Source of the DNA: an uncultured Pseudomonadota bacterium
Lineage (GTDB): Bacteria > Pseudomonadota > Gammaproteobacteria > Ga0077536
Assembly (NCBI GenBank): GCA_902557415.1
Contig: CACEAA010000007.1
Coordinates: 1-61,316, forward strand
DNA: 61,316 nt
Direction of reading: 5' to 3'
Both the position numbers and the translations under genes were made by a program. This document shows positions 8,585 to 19,001 of the stretch, piece by piece; the first letter of the stretch is position 1, and the number at the start of each line of letters is the position of its first letter. Under the pieces are notes generated by a model that saw only the letters and a program-made list of their open reading frames with translations, was not told where the DNA came from and did not search any database.

Positions 8585-9430
8585 TTAAATGAGAACTTTT
8601 TCTTTTAACTCAACGATTTTGTCTAGAACAGGCAATACTGTCTCTCGTCCCTCGGATGGCAATCCAAAAATAACATGGTTATACCCGAAAGATAATTGTT
8701 CTTCTAACTCCTTCGGGCTTTGGGGCGCGAGAAACAAGGCTAAATCCAAGTCTGAATATGACTTTCCACTTTTTGCGCAAGCCTCCTTGACTAGATCAAC
8801 CGTACCCTCTCCAGGCCGCCCTCCTATAGGGAGCCATCCATCCCCATATTCTGCAATTCTCGCTGGCGCATATTTTGAGTTAGAACCTATCCAAATTGGT
8901 GGACCGCCGGCTTGAATAGGTTTAGGGAAAGACCACATTTTATCAAAATCAACAAAGTCACCATGAAATTCTGGTTCTTCTTCATTCCATATGGTCTTCA
9001 TAGCCATGATTCGCTCACGCAATATCTTCCATCTCAAGTTGAACGGCGTTCCATGGTTTTCAACTTCTGGTTTATTCCAACCCGCTCCGACTCCAAATAT
9101 AAAACGCCCATTGGACAATCTGTCTATTGTTGCAACTTCCTTGGCCAACGTTATGGGGTGTCGTTGACTAACCAAGCAGATCCCTGTGCCCAACCTAATC
9201 CGCTCGGTAACCGCCGCACAGGCCCCTAAAGCCACGAAGGGGTCATACGTTCTCAGGTACATTGGGGGCACTTGCCCGTCCGGGAAAAATGGAGAGCTAG
9301 TATCAAGCGGTATATGGGTATGCTCAGGAAGAAATAACGTATCTAGCCCTCTCGCCTCTACTTCCTTAGCTAACTCAGTCGGTTGAATAGATTCGTCCGT
9401 CGCAAAAATTATTACTCCACTAGCTACCAT
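8585..9430 (-). CDS. LLM-class F420/FMN-dependent oxidoreductase
   Basis: A 281-residue luciferase-like protein of the shorter subfamily often named TIGR03619 'probable F420-dependent oxidoreductase'. Motifs: FLPEHTHIP near residue 35, LGTGICLVSQRHP near 81, the cofactor segment FIFGVGAGWNKPEVENHG near 113 and PIWIGSNS near 173. Whether the cofactor is F420 or FMN cannot be told from sequence; no F420 biosynthesis gene is in the window. The stop lies 5 bp before the GTG of srkA. The SDR gene upstream ends 38 bp away, so a shared transcript is plausible. Confidence 0.8.
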   Translation of the reverse strand: MVASGVIIFATDESIQPTELAKEVEARGLDTLFLPEHTHIPLDTSSPFFPDGQVPPMYLRTYDPFVALGACAAVTERIRLGTGICLVSQRHPITLAKEVATIDRLSNGRFIFGVGAGWNKPEVENHGTPFNLRWKILRERIMAMKTIWNEEEPEFHGDFVDFDKMWSFPKPIQAGGPPIWIGSNSKYAPARIAEYGDGWLPIGGRPGEGTVDLVKEACAKSGKSYSDLDLALFLAPQSPKELEEQLSFGYNHVIFGLPSEGRETVLPVLDKIVELKEKVLI

Positions 9431-9468
9431 AATTTATCTCAAATTTTTAAACTTTAGTTTTACCACAC

Positions 9469-10215
9469 TCACCACTCCATCCCTTCGCCATTGCGGGTAG
9501 ACGAGAAAAATTCTCCTGTTGGACCGTCATCTGGTAATGTTGCCAACATCACAGCGGTGCTGGCACCCTCTGCGACACTGAGGGGCGCATCATCTGTCCC
9601 CATGTCAGTGCGGCACCAACCGGGAGACGCGGAATTAACTTTAAAGTTGGTATCTATCACTTCTTTAGCAAATAGCGTTGTTAATGCATTGATTGCAACT
9701 TTAGATGACTGATACGCCGGACCCATCACGCCGTAAACAATCGATTCACGATTATTAATATTCCCTAACGAACCCATATCACTCGATATATTTACAATTC
9801 GAGGCGCTGGACTTTTAAGCATAAGTGGAAAGAATTCTCTGATAATTTCAAACGGCCCAAAAAAATTCGCGTCAAATGTGTCGCGCATTTCTTTGACGGT
9901 TAACGCGCTGGGCATAGTCCCCCATTCTTCCTCGAAGGTCCCAGCGTTGTTCACCAAAACATCTAAACACTTGACCGCATCACCAATGGCCTCAAGCGCC
10001 ATCGCAATACTACCCGAATCAGTGGCGTCTAGCTGAATTGCAGTCACATCAGCAACCCCTAGCGCTGTCAGTTTACTTAGAGCCTCTTGCCCTTTTCTAA
10101 TATCACGACAGCCTAAAAATATTTTATACCCTTTTACGCCTAACTGTCGGCAGATTTCTAAGCCTAACCCTCTGTTTGCGCCGGTAACAAAAGCGCTCCG
10201 ATTACCATCTGTCAT
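9469..10215 (-). CDS. short-chain dehydrogenase/reductase (SDR)
   Basis: A classical NAD(P)-dependent SDR of 248 residues. It has the cofactor motif TGANRGLG at the N-terminus, LVNNAG in the middle, the catalytic Ser in IVNISS and the YxxxK pair in YQSSK. It resembles carbonyl-reductase-type SDRs in the post-YxxxK stretch SPGWCRTDMG. The frame extends to a TTG at 10230, but GGGAGA lies 8 nt before the ATG at 10215, so that start is used. It begins 18 bp after the thiC stop and is likely co-transcribed with it; the substrate is unknown. Confidence 0.85.
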   Translation of the reverse strand: MTDGNRSAFVTGANRGLGLEICRQLGVKGYKIFLGCRDIRKGQEALSKLTALGVADVTAIQLDATDSGSIAMALEAIGDAVKCLDVLVNNAGTFEEEWGTMPSALTVKEMRDTFDANFFGPFEIIREFFPLMLKSPAPRIVNISSDMGSLGNINNRESIVYGVMGPAYQSSKVAINALTTLFAKEVIDTNFKVNSASPGWCRTDMGTDDAPLSVAEGASTAVMLATLPDDGPTGEFFSSTRNGEGMEW

Positions 10216-10233
10216 GTCTTTATCTCCCAAACA

Positions 10234-12273
<2,040 letters not shown>

Positions 12274-12285
12274 CTCGGTAACATT

Positions 12286-12314
12286 ACTATGTACGGTTAA
12301 CGACCCAGATGCAA
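12286..12314 (-). promoter_or_regulatory. thiC: candidate thiC promoter
   Basis: On the minus strand, TTGCAT (12314-12309) and CATAGT (12291-12286) are separated by 17 bp. They match the sigma70 boxes at 3/6 and 4/6 positions. The expected transcription start near 12279 would lie just upstream of the riboswitch, which supports the placement even though the boxes are weak. Confidence 0.4.
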
Positions 12315-12388
12315 GCTGAGATTCCCTCAGTATCACCGAAATTAAGACAACTCAGGACGAATGACCCACGTATCAGGTAAACAAAGTA

Positions 12389-12416
12389 CTCTCTAGCCCA
12401 TAATTGGGCTAGAGAG
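12389..12416. repeat. perfect inverted repeat, stem-loop
   Basis: CTCTCTAGCCCA (12389-12400) and TGGGCTAGAGAG (12405-12416) form a perfect 12 bp stem with the tetraloop TAAT. Neither side has a strong T tract; the minus side continues GTACTTTGTTT. The stability suggests a transcript end or a structured small RNA, but no adjacent gene needs a terminator here. Confidence 0.6.
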
Positions 12417-12563
12417 CAGAGAATGAAGAGTCAAGGGTTCTCCTCATATGCAGGTACCGCGGGAGACAGTGCGATACACGAATAATAATATAGCCTTCTA
12501 TTACTTACCTATACGTGGCCGCTGTATTACCATTTTTTAATTTAACGCCCGACTAGGCTATCC

Positions 12564-12591
12564 TTGACATTACGCTAGACTATACCCTAAT
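12564..12591 (+). promoter_or_regulatory. candidate sigma70 promoter
   Basis: TTGACA (12564-12569) is a perfect -35 box. CCTAAT (12586-12591) follows after 16 bp and matches the -10 consensus at 4 of 6 positions. It lies about 100 bp upstream of the nitronate monooxygenase ATG. A TATACC/GGTATA dyad overlaps the -10 region (12581-12608). Confidence 0.45.
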
Positions 12592-12689
12592 CGGTAAACA
12601 TAGGTATACAAAACCATGACGTCATAGTATGTTTTTAATCTCCATTTTTCTAAAGTACGTCTATAATCTCGTCAACACGGAGCTAACTA

Positions 12690-13676
12690 ATGCGCGACAT
12701 GATTGACCGTCTGAACACCAAATATCCGATCTGGAATGCGGGAATGGGGGCTGGTATTGCGGGTCCAAAGTTGGCGTCCGCTGTATCCGAAGCAGGTGGT
12801 TTGGGGGTGCTTGGCTGCGGAGCGATGCAAGGCGCGGACGTAGCAGCTATGATTACTGAGACAAAAGTCCTCACTAAAAGACCAATTGGCGCCAATGTAA
12901 TCTTACCTATGTCCGATGGGAGTGATGTGGCGGCATGTTTCGACGGCGGTATCGACGCACTTGTACTGTTCTGGGATGATATTCAACCTTTCGTAAAAGA
13001 TGCTCAGTCCCGTGGAATTTTTATTTTAAGCCAATGCGGAAGCCCGGATGATGCAGTGCGTGCGGCCGATGCTGGAGCAGATGGAATTATAATCCAAGGA
13101 ATCGAATCTGGAGGCCACGTTTCAAGCTCTCAGGAACTGGTCCCAAATCTTGAAAACATAATCAGCCATGTGAAACCTTTACCCTGTATAGCAGCCGGAG
13201 GCCTTTCCACAGGTGCACAAATCAAAGATATATTGTCTCGTGGCGCCAAAGCCGTTTCGCTTGGAACACGATTTCTCGCGACTCACGAGGCGAACGCAAA
13301 TGACGCGTATAAAAATCGATTACTAGCTTCAAAAAGTGAGGACACGGTAGTCACTAAGCTATTCGATGGCGGATGGCCAAATGCACCACATCGAGTAATT
13401 ATTAACAAAGATTACACCACGTGGGTGGCAAACGACTCACCTGATGCACCAAACCGACCTGGAGAAGACGAATATATTGGCTGCATAGCTAAAACTGATG
13501 GCCGAGAATTAAAACTTTCTCGATACACCACGATGCCCGCGGTCAAAGATTTTACTGGAAGTATCGAAAATCTACCATTATATGCGGGGACTTCTGTCGA
13601 CAATATCCATACAATTGAGTCGGTAGAAAATTTGTTTAAAATACTAGTAACTGAAATTGTTAAAGCCGACAAATAG
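12690..13676 (+). CDS. nitronate monooxygenase / 2-nitropropane dioxygenase family FMN enzyme
   Basis: A 328-residue FMN-binding TIM-barrel protein. Visible motifs are the N-terminal GMGAGIAGPKLASAVSEAGG, GADGIIIQGIESGGHVSS with the His used in catalysis by class I enzymes, the phosphate-binding AAGGLSTG near residue 170 and GAKAVSLGTRFLAT near 185. The family includes nitronate monooxygenases, enoyl-ACP reductase FabK and trans-2-enoyl reductases; with an acyl-CoA ligase next to it, a role on an acyl substrate is possible. GGAG lies 7 nt before the ATG. The ligase begins 35 bp downstream, so the two form an operon. Confidence 0.8.
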   Translation: MRDMIDRLNTKYPIWNAGMGAGIAGPKLASAVSEAGGLGVLGCGAMQGADVAAMITETKVLTKRPIGANVILPMSDGSDVAACFDGGIDALVLFWDDIQPFVKDAQSRGIFILSQCGSPDDAVRAADAGADGIIIQGIESGGHVSSSQELVPNLENIISHVKPLPCIAAGGLSTGAQIKDILSRGAKAVSLGTRFLATHEANANDAYKNRLLASKSEDTVVTKLFDGGWPNAPHRVIINKDYTTWVANDSPDAPNRPGEDEYIGCIAKTDGRELKLSRYTTMPAVKDFTGSIENLPLYAGTSVDNIHTIESVENLFKILVTEIVKADK

Positions 13677-13711
13677 AGACAACTTGAATTCATAAAAAAC
13701 TGGGGGACTTC

Positions 13712-15268
13712 ATGCGCGTAACACAACCACTTAAAAGAAATCTACAGCAGATCCCTGAAGACATCGCTACTGTTTGTGGAGACCGTTCCCATACGTGGAG
13801 TCAGTTAGTCCATAGAATTTCCGCTTTAGCGGGTGGGCTAGTTAACCTCGGTTTGAAACCACAAGAGCGAGTAGCGATCGTAGCGCTAAACTCGGATCTT
13901 TACCTGGAGACAATATTCGCAGCTCCTTGGGCGGGTGGTGTTATCGTACCTATTAATTATCGCTGGTCTGCTCCAGAAATAGCATTCGCACTTAATGACT
14001 CGGGGACAAAAATAATTTTCGTCGACGAAACCTTTAGTGACGTTGTCCCTGATCTAAAAAAACTCGTCGAGCACGAACTAACCGTTGTATCCTTGGATGA
14101 TGCCTTTGAGGGCTGCGACGAAATTTATGAAGATCTCGTTTCTAAATCAACCGAATTACCTGAATTTGAAAATAACGAAAATGATATTTCTGGTATTTTC
14201 TATACCGGTGGGACCACCGGCCGTTCCAAAGGCGTCATGCTCACGCACGGAAACCATATCTCAAACACTCTCCAATTCACGGCTATGATGGAAACTAGTC
14301 CAGACATGGTATTCTTGCACGCTGCACCAACTTTCCACATTGCCGATGCTTTATTTATATACTTAGTAACTCATATAGGTGGCAAGCATGTTTTTATTCC
14401 TCGCTTTGATCCTGTACTAAGCGCCCAAGCGATACAAGACCAAAAAATTACTGATGTGATACTAGTTCCTACTATGATCCAAATGCTGTTAGAGATGGAA
14501 AACTTCGAAAACTATGACTTTGCTAGCCTACAGAGGCTGTATTATGGTGCGTCGCCAATGCCCGAGGCGGTTGCGAAAGACCTCATCAGCAAGCTCCCTC
14601 ACTCAAAAGCGTACCATCTCTACGGACAAACTGAATCAGCCCCGCTTTTAACTTGCTTGGACTCTAAATACCATGTTACCGATGGGCCATTCGCAGGGAG
14701 ACTACGATCTGCTGGGCGAGCAATGCCGGCGGTCGAATTAAAAATCGTCGACTCTGAAGGTAATGAGTGTCCGCGCGGTGAAATTGGCGAAATAATTGCC
14801 CGTGGCCCAAATATTATGAAAGGATATTGGGGACAAGAAGAGCTAACTAAAAATACCGTGAAAAATGGTTGGTTACATACCGGTGATGCAGCGAGAATGG
14901 ACGAAGGTGGATTCATTTTTATTAGCGATCGATTGAAGGACATGATTATTTCAGGAGGAGAAAACGTCTACTCTGCCGAAGTAGAAAATGCAATGTATCA
15001 ATTTTCAGACATTAGCCAATGCGCAGTGATAGGTGTCCCAGATGACAAGTGGGGGGAGCGCGTTCACGCAATAGTAGTGTTAGAAGAAAATTCAAACGCC
15101 AGTGAACAAGATCTCATAATGCATTGTAGATCCTTGATCGCCGACTTTAAATGCCCCCGCTCTGTAACCTTTCGAAAGGAACCCCTGCCACTATCCGGCG
15201 CCGGAAAAGTGCTGAAGACAGAGCTCAGAAAGCCGTTTTGGGAGGGCAAATCAAAGCAAGTAAACTGA
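13712..15268 (+). CDS. acyl-CoA synthetase (AMP-dependent ligase)
   Basis: A 518-residue ANL-superfamily enzyme that activates a carboxylic acid via an acyl-AMP to the CoA thioester. The A3 loop YTGGTTGRSKG is near residue 167, A5 YGQTES near 306, A7 LHTGDAARMDEGGF near 389, A8 DRLKDMIISGGENVYSAEVE near 407 and the A10 lysine in GAGKVLKTELR near the end. Overall it resembles long/medium-chain fatty acyl-CoA or feruloyl-CoA-type ligases; the acid is unknown. GGGGGA precedes the ATG by 5-9 nt. It is the second gene of an operon with the FMN enzyme and stops 2 bp before the convergent GFA gene. Confidence 0.9.
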   Translation: MRVTQPLKRNLQQIPEDIATVCGDRSHTWSQLVHRISALAGGLVNLGLKPQERVAIVALNSDLYLETIFAAPWAGGVIVPINYRWSAPEIAFALNDSGTKIIFVDETFSDVVPDLKKLVEHELTVVSLDDAFEGCDEIYEDLVSKSTELPEFENNENDISGIFYTGGTTGRSKGVMLTHGNHISNTLQFTAMMETSPDMVFLHAAPTFHIADALFIYLVTHIGGKHVFIPRFDPVLSAQAIQDQKITDVILVPTMIQMLLEMENFENYDFASLQRLYYGASPMPEAVAKDLISKLPHSKAYHLYGQTESAPLLTCLDSKYHVTDGPFAGRLRSAGRAMPAVELKIVDSEGNECPRGEIGEIIARGPNIMKGYWGQEELTKNTVKNGWLHTGDAARMDEGGFIFISDRLKDMIISGGENVYSAEVENAMYQFSDISQCAVIGVPDDKWGERVHAIVVLEENSNASEQDLIMHCRSLIADFKCPRSVTFRKEPLPLSGAGKVLKTELRKPFWEGKSKQVN

Positions 15269-15270
15269 TG

Positions 15271-15678
15271 TCACTCCGGCATTAATGGAAACTTTACTCG
15301 ATTATCAGCTTTTTGAATCCAAGGTTGTGCAGTTTCACAAAAAAACTCGATGGTGGGATCTAACCAAGAAGTATCATCTAGGGTGCCAGCCTTTAAAAAA
15401 GTGGTTCCCGGCATGCTGTGCACTACTGAATAAAGAGGCGAACCGCATTTTCCGCAGAAATTTCTTTCGACAGCTTGGCCGCTTTGTCCAACTGTTTCGA
15501 AAACATTAGGCTCCCCATCGACTACTAAAGAGTCACTATTTATACCAACTACAATCGAAAATGCGGTGCCGCATAATTTCTGACAATCCGGGCAATGGCA
15601 TACTGCCGTTACGTTCGGTTCGTCTGAGCAATCAAAACGAATATCACCACACATACATCCACCCTTTAATTTAGACAT
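15271..15678 (-). CDS. GFA family (CENP-V/formaldehyde-activating enzyme fold) zinc protein
   Basis: A 135-residue protein of the GFA family. Zinc-binding cysteines occur as expected: Cys8/Cys10 (CMC), Cys27/Cys29/Cys32 (CHCPDC) plus Cys36, and Cys75/Cys78 (CGKC). The founding member Gfa was proposed to condense glutathione with formaldehyde, but most family members are uncharacterised. GAGG lies 8 nt before the ATG. It is monocistronic, converging on the acyl-CoA synthetase and divergent from the LLM gene at 15935. Confidence 0.85.
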   Translation of the reverse strand: MSKLKGGCMCGDIRFDCSDEPNVTAVCHCPDCQKLCGTAFSIVVGINSDSLVVDGEPNVFETVGQSGQAVERNFCGKCGSPLYSVVHSMPGTTFLKAGTLDDTSWLDPTIEFFCETAQPWIQKADNRVKFPLMPE

Positions 15679-15723
15679 TTTCTAACCTCGCTGTCGCTGT
15701 GTTTCTATTATAACTGCCTATCG

Positions 15724-15757
15724 ACTATACACGATAGTATTAGGTTCAGCGCCTAAT
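15724..15757. promoter_or_regulatory. two adjacent dyads in divergent promoter region
   Basis: ACTAT-N5-ATAGT (15724-15738) is followed directly by ATTAGG-N7-CCTAAT (15739-15757). The second resembles the TCTAGG-N7-CCTAGA dyad at 40831-40849 upstream of pntA. These lie between the GFA gene and the LLM/TauD operon and could be operators; no T tract follows. Confidence 0.3.
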
Positions 15758-15934
15758 TTGCTCTCAGTAATATGAAATAAATAAAAGCCTTAAAGTCCGA
15801 AAACCCGAGTAAACGCCGCACATATCCGCAAAAATTTAATGTTGGTCCACAAAAATTCGGTTTGCGAGTATCATAATCCTGCTTAAGATAGTTATATCAA
15901 ATAATTTACCTTAAATTTTTAGGAAAACTGGTTT

Positions 15935-16771
15935 ATGAAATTAGGGATGAACATAAGAAACTGGGGGCCAACGGCGACTCCTGAGTTCCTGTCAAAATGC
16001 GCTAGCAGCGCTGATCGTTCGACATTGGACTCGATATGGCTAAATGATCATTTGGGGTTACCCGAAAAATTCGATAACGTTTACGGCATTCCGTCTGATA
16101 TGGGCGATATCCTAGATCCTCTCGGAGTCTCGAATTTTTTGGCTGGAATCACCCAACGTATTCGGTTTGGTACAGGTGTACTTGTTATTCCATACCGGCC
16201 GGCACTGGTAACCTGTAAATTAGTAACAAGTATTCAAGTGCTATCAGGTGGTCGCTTTCTATTGGGTGTAGGGCCAGGATACTTAGCCGAGGAATTTACT
16301 GCCCTTGGGGTCCCGAAATCGAAACGCGGTGAGATCACCGACGCTACACTCAAGTTCTTGCGCGAAGCATCAGACAAAACAGCGCACACCTTGAATGGCC
16401 AAGAATTTCTTGTCAAACCCAAACTATTGCTTCCTCCTATATATATCGGAGGCAAAGCTGAAATAGCTATTCCGCGAGCCATAAAATATGGAGACGGATG
16501 GCAACCAGCGGCCGGCGAGACGCCGTCAGCTCTCAAGGCTGCTATGAAAAAATGGAACAATCCTGACGACCGTACTAATTTTAAAAAGCTAGATATTGTG
16601 ATGATGAAGACATTACCTCTTAATGAACGCAACGCCGCCTCAGATATGCTTTCTGAATATAAAGAAGCTGGTGTTACAGAATTCGTGCATACTCAAGGGT
16701 ACGAAAGTACCAACCAATACGATGAAGTTGTGCAACTAATTGATACCGAAATGAGAACTTCGATAAGATAA
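15935..16771 (+). CDS. LLM-class flavin/F420-dependent oxidoreductase
   Basis: A 278-residue luciferase-like protein of the short subfamily. Motifs include SIWLNDHLGLP near residue 34, IRFGTGVLVIPYRP near 77, LSGGRFLLGVGPGYLAEEF near 103 and PPIYIGG near 167. GG..GPGYLAEEF replaces the more usual GxGW motif. AGGAAA precedes the ATG by 8 nt. It leads a plus-strand operon with a TauD-type dioxygenase and an unknown cysteine-containing protein, suggesting a two-oxygenase catabolic module; the substrate is not apparent. Confidence 0.8.
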   Translation: MKLGMNIRNWGPTATPEFLSKCASSADRSTLDSIWLNDHLGLPEKFDNVYGIPSDMGDILDPLGVSNFLAGITQRIRFGTGVLVIPYRPALVTCKLVTSIQVLSGGRFLLGVGPGYLAEEFTALGVPKSKRGEITDATLKFLREASDKTAHTLNGQEFLVKPKLLLPPIYIGGKAEIAIPRAIKYGDGWQPAAGETPSALKAAMKKWNNPDDRTNFKKLDIVMMKTLPLNERNAASDMLSEYKEAGVTEFVHTQGYESTNQYDEVVQLIDTEMRTSIR

Positions 16772-16799
16772 TCGGTACGCCTAAGCGAGCGACGTTCAA

Positions 16800-17639
16800 A
16801 TGTCATATAAATATATATCAGTTACGCCTATCACTCCTGCGATTGGTGCCATAATCGGAGATGTTGATGCCAGTAAAAATCTCCCGGACGAAGTGGTTGG
16901 TGAGATCCGGCAAGCTTTTTTAGAACACCAAGTAATATTTCTGCGGAAGCAGAAGCTAAACCCAAAGGAGCTAGTTGCCTTCGCCTCGAAGTTTGGTGAC
17001 ATCGGGTATTACCCTTTTGTAGAAGGAATGGAAGGCCAACCTGAAGTAACCGAGGTAATCAAAAAAGAGAATGAAACTATTAATTTTGGTGGTCTGTGGC
17101 ACACAGATACCAGTTATTTAGAGGCTCCTCCACTCGGCTCTTTCCTTTACGCGTTACGTGTGCCCGAAGCTGGGGGTGATACACTATTTGCGAATATGTA
17201 TCTTGCTTACGACTCGCTATCGGATGGAATGAAAAAAATGATAGCTCCTCTCAAAGGGATTAATAGCGCCGAAAAACCCGATGCCGCGGTGACCAGAACT
17301 AATCGAGCTGCAGAGAGACCAAAAGACGCTGAAACAATTACGACAATATCAAGCCATCCAATAGTCAGGACTCATCCTGAGACTGGTAAAAAAGCACTCT
17401 ATTGTAGCCGCGCTCATACCATACATATAGAAGGAATGACTGTTGAGGAGAGCAACCCTATCCTCGAATATCTTTACCGACAGCAACAACGAGAAGACTT
17501 TAGTTGCAGATTTCATTGGGAACCTGGTTCTTTAGCCTTTTGGGACAATCGCGCTGCTCAACATAATGCACTCAACGATTATCATGGATTTAGGAGGGTC
17601 ATGCATCGCGTAACACTAAGTGGAGAGAAGCCATACTAA
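16800..17639 (+). CDS. TauD/TfdA-family 2-oxoglutarate-dependent dioxygenase
   Basis: A 279-residue Fe(II)/2-oxoglutarate oxygenase. The facial triad is visible: His101 and Asp103 in LWHTDTSY, distal His255 in FWDNRAAQHNA, and the 2-oxoglutarate arginine in the following RRVMHR segment. Family members hydroxylate taurine, alkyl sulfates, 2,4-D-type ethers or quaternary amines, causing C-S, C-O or C-N cleavage. It starts 28 bp after the LLM stop with no good ribosome binding site, so translation may depend on the upstream gene. The pairing with an LLM monooxygenase, another enzyme class known to desulfonate, is suggestive. Confidence 0.9.
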   Translation: MSYKYISVTPITPAIGAIIGDVDASKNLPDEVVGEIRQAFLEHQVIFLRKQKLNPKELVAFASKFGDIGYYPFVEGMEGQPEVTEVIKKENETINFGGLWHTDTSYLEAPPLGSFLYALRVPEAGGDTLFANMYLAYDSLSDGMKKMIAPLKGINSAEKPDAAVTRTNRAAERPKDAETITTISSHPIVRTHPETGKKALYCSRAHTIHIEGMTVEESNPILEYLYRQQQREDFSCRFHWEPGSLAFWDNRAAQHNALNDYHGFRRVMHRVTLSGEKPY

Positions 17640-17675
17640 TTATCGTGAAAATTACATTTTGAAGGGAGCTACAAA

Positions 17676-18377
17676 ATGAAAGATAAAATATTTACAGAAA
17701 ACGAACTGCGTGAAATGGAAAAGAGAACGCTCGATAGACTTTTAGAGGCGATAGATCAAAAAGATAACGAAGCCGCCAAAAAGATAGCAAACCGTATGTA
17801 CAACGAATTTTTAAGTATGCATGATCTCTATCGAAATTGGATCACCGCGACACTCACTGAAATTGGAGAAAAATTTGGCGATGAAGTGTTGGATGATGTC
17901 ATGGTAGAAGGTGTGCGTGCGTGGTGGCAGCCAATAATAGAGAAACTACCTAAAAGTGAAGACACGCTTGCGGCGCGAGTAAAAATGTTTGCGTCTGGCC
18001 TACATGGACACCTACAGCCATTAGGCATCGAAGAAGACGAGGAGAAAATAGAGATAAAACTGAGACCTTGCGGTAGCGGGGGACGATTGATTTCCGAAGG
18101 CAAATACGAGGGAGATAGTGCCTTCCTTAAAATTGAAAAGCCGCAAAAAATGACTTATGGTAGAAAAGATTATCCAGTTTATTGTGCGCATGAGTATGCC
18201 ATGGAAAAAGTAGATATCCAGCAAAACGGTCGACCGTTTGTGGTAGTTGAGCCAGCAGAAAATTTGGGTTGCGACGATTGTTCGCTCTTTATATATAAAG
18301 ATCCTAATAAAATACCAGATAAATATTACGAACGGATAGGGATGAAGAAACCGAGAAACGACGGATCGGAATCTTAA
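17676..18377 (+). CDS. unknown protein with conserved-looking Cys motifs, third gene of LLM-TauD operon
   Basis: A 233-residue soluble protein I cannot place with certainty. The first half is a charged helical region (residues 5-60), followed by a mixed alpha/beta part with the cysteine-bearing motifs LRPCGSGGRL, YCAHEYAME and LGCDDCSLF. The last resembles a metal or Fe-S ligand pair (CDDC). A distant relation to the L-2-aminothiazoline-4-carboxylate hydrolase fold is possible but unproven. GAAGGGAG precedes the ATG by 7 nt and the gene starts 36 bp after TauD. Its stop codon overlaps that of the convergent NUDIX gene. Confidence 0.7.
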   Translation: MKDKIFTENELREMEKRTLDRLLEAIDQKDNEAAKKIANRMYNEFLSMHDLYRNWITATLTEIGEKFGDEVLDDVMVEGVRAWWQPIIEKLPKSEDTLAARVKMFASGLHGHLQPLGIEEDEEKIEIKLRPCGSGGRLISEGKYEGDSAFLKIEKPQKMTYGRKDYPVYCAHEYAMEKVDIQQNGRPFVVVEPAENLGCDDCSLFIYKDPNKIPDKYYERIGMKKPRNDGSES

Positions 18378-18997
18378 GTTTCAAAAGACTCGCTCGTGGC
18401 GGGGAAATCACGGCCTAATAAAACTGAGAAACTTTCTAAAATTCTCAATGTCAAACCCCAGATAACCTCATCCTCATATAAAATACCTGGGTAAGTTTGA
18501 TGGCTGCCACCGATAGTGTAATCGATGGAGGTTACAGCGTCCTTATCAAACAAATGCCGTGTCGGTACCCAGAACACTCGCGAAACCTCGTCTTTGTCTT
18601 TCGCATACGCCAGATCGCGCCTTTCCAAGGGGATCCGATATAACACTGGAGTCAAAGTAAGAGAATCCCGCAGATCTCGACGTTGCACGTCTCTTATAGG
18701 CAATTTACCTATCCGATCGGTTGGCTTTAAGGCTAAGCCAACCTCTTCCCGCGTTTCCCTTTCAGCGACCTCCTCAGGGCACGAATCATCAATGGATGCC
18801 CTACCACCCGGAAATGCTACCTGCCCTGACCAAGGATCCCCTATTCGTGTAGCTCTTCTAATGAAGCACACTTCCATATCAGGAGCGTCAGCGACAAAAA
18901 TCATGGCAACCGAGGCACACGAGTGATCGGGAACGAACACCGAATCATCCGCCCCTCGGGAGCGCAAAGCCACGCTGATTTCCTCAATCGTTAGCAA
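18374..18997 (-). CDS. NUDIX hydrolase, CoA pyrophosphatase type
   Basis: A 207-residue NUDIX protein. GQVAFPGGRASIDDS followed by ERETREEVGL forms the Nudix box with the UPF0035/CoAse signature, as in NudL and human NUDT7/8, which cleave CoA and acyl-CoA into 3',5'-ADP and phosphopantetheine. The only start near the frame beginning is TTG at 18997, 4 bp after the DUF1329 stop; coupling is likely. A CoA-recycling enzyme fits a genome with so many CoA-thioester enzymes. Convergent overlap of 4 bp with the upstream plus-strand gene. Confidence 0.85.
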   Translation of the reverse strand: MLTIEEISVALRSRGADDSVFVPDHSCASVAMIFVADAPDMEVCFIRRATRIGDPWSGQVAFPGGRASIDDSCPEEVAERETREEVGLALKPTDRIGKLPIRDVQRRDLRDSLTLTPVLYRIPLERRDLAYAKDKDEVSRVFWVPTRHLFDKDAVTSIDYTIGGSHQTYPGILYEDEVIWGLTLRILESFSVLLGRDFPATSESFET

Positions 18998-19001
18998 TTA
19001 T

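Larger units (their letters stand above)
12274..12689. other. intergenic region between thiC riboswitch and nitronate monooxygenase gene
   Basis: About 415 bp without a recognisable gene. It holds the thiC promoter region at one end, a perfect 12 bp hairpin at 12389-12416, a small CTGAG/CTCAG dyad near 12317-12331 and a promoter-like pair at 12564-12591 for the plus-strand genes. A 20-codon open frame at 12423-12485 lacks convincing support. Confidence 0.6.

Noticed and set aside
12423-12485. 20-codon open frame in the thiC upstream region
   Set aside because: It is too short, has only a weak AGAGAG in front and shows no recognisable peptide. It could be chance.
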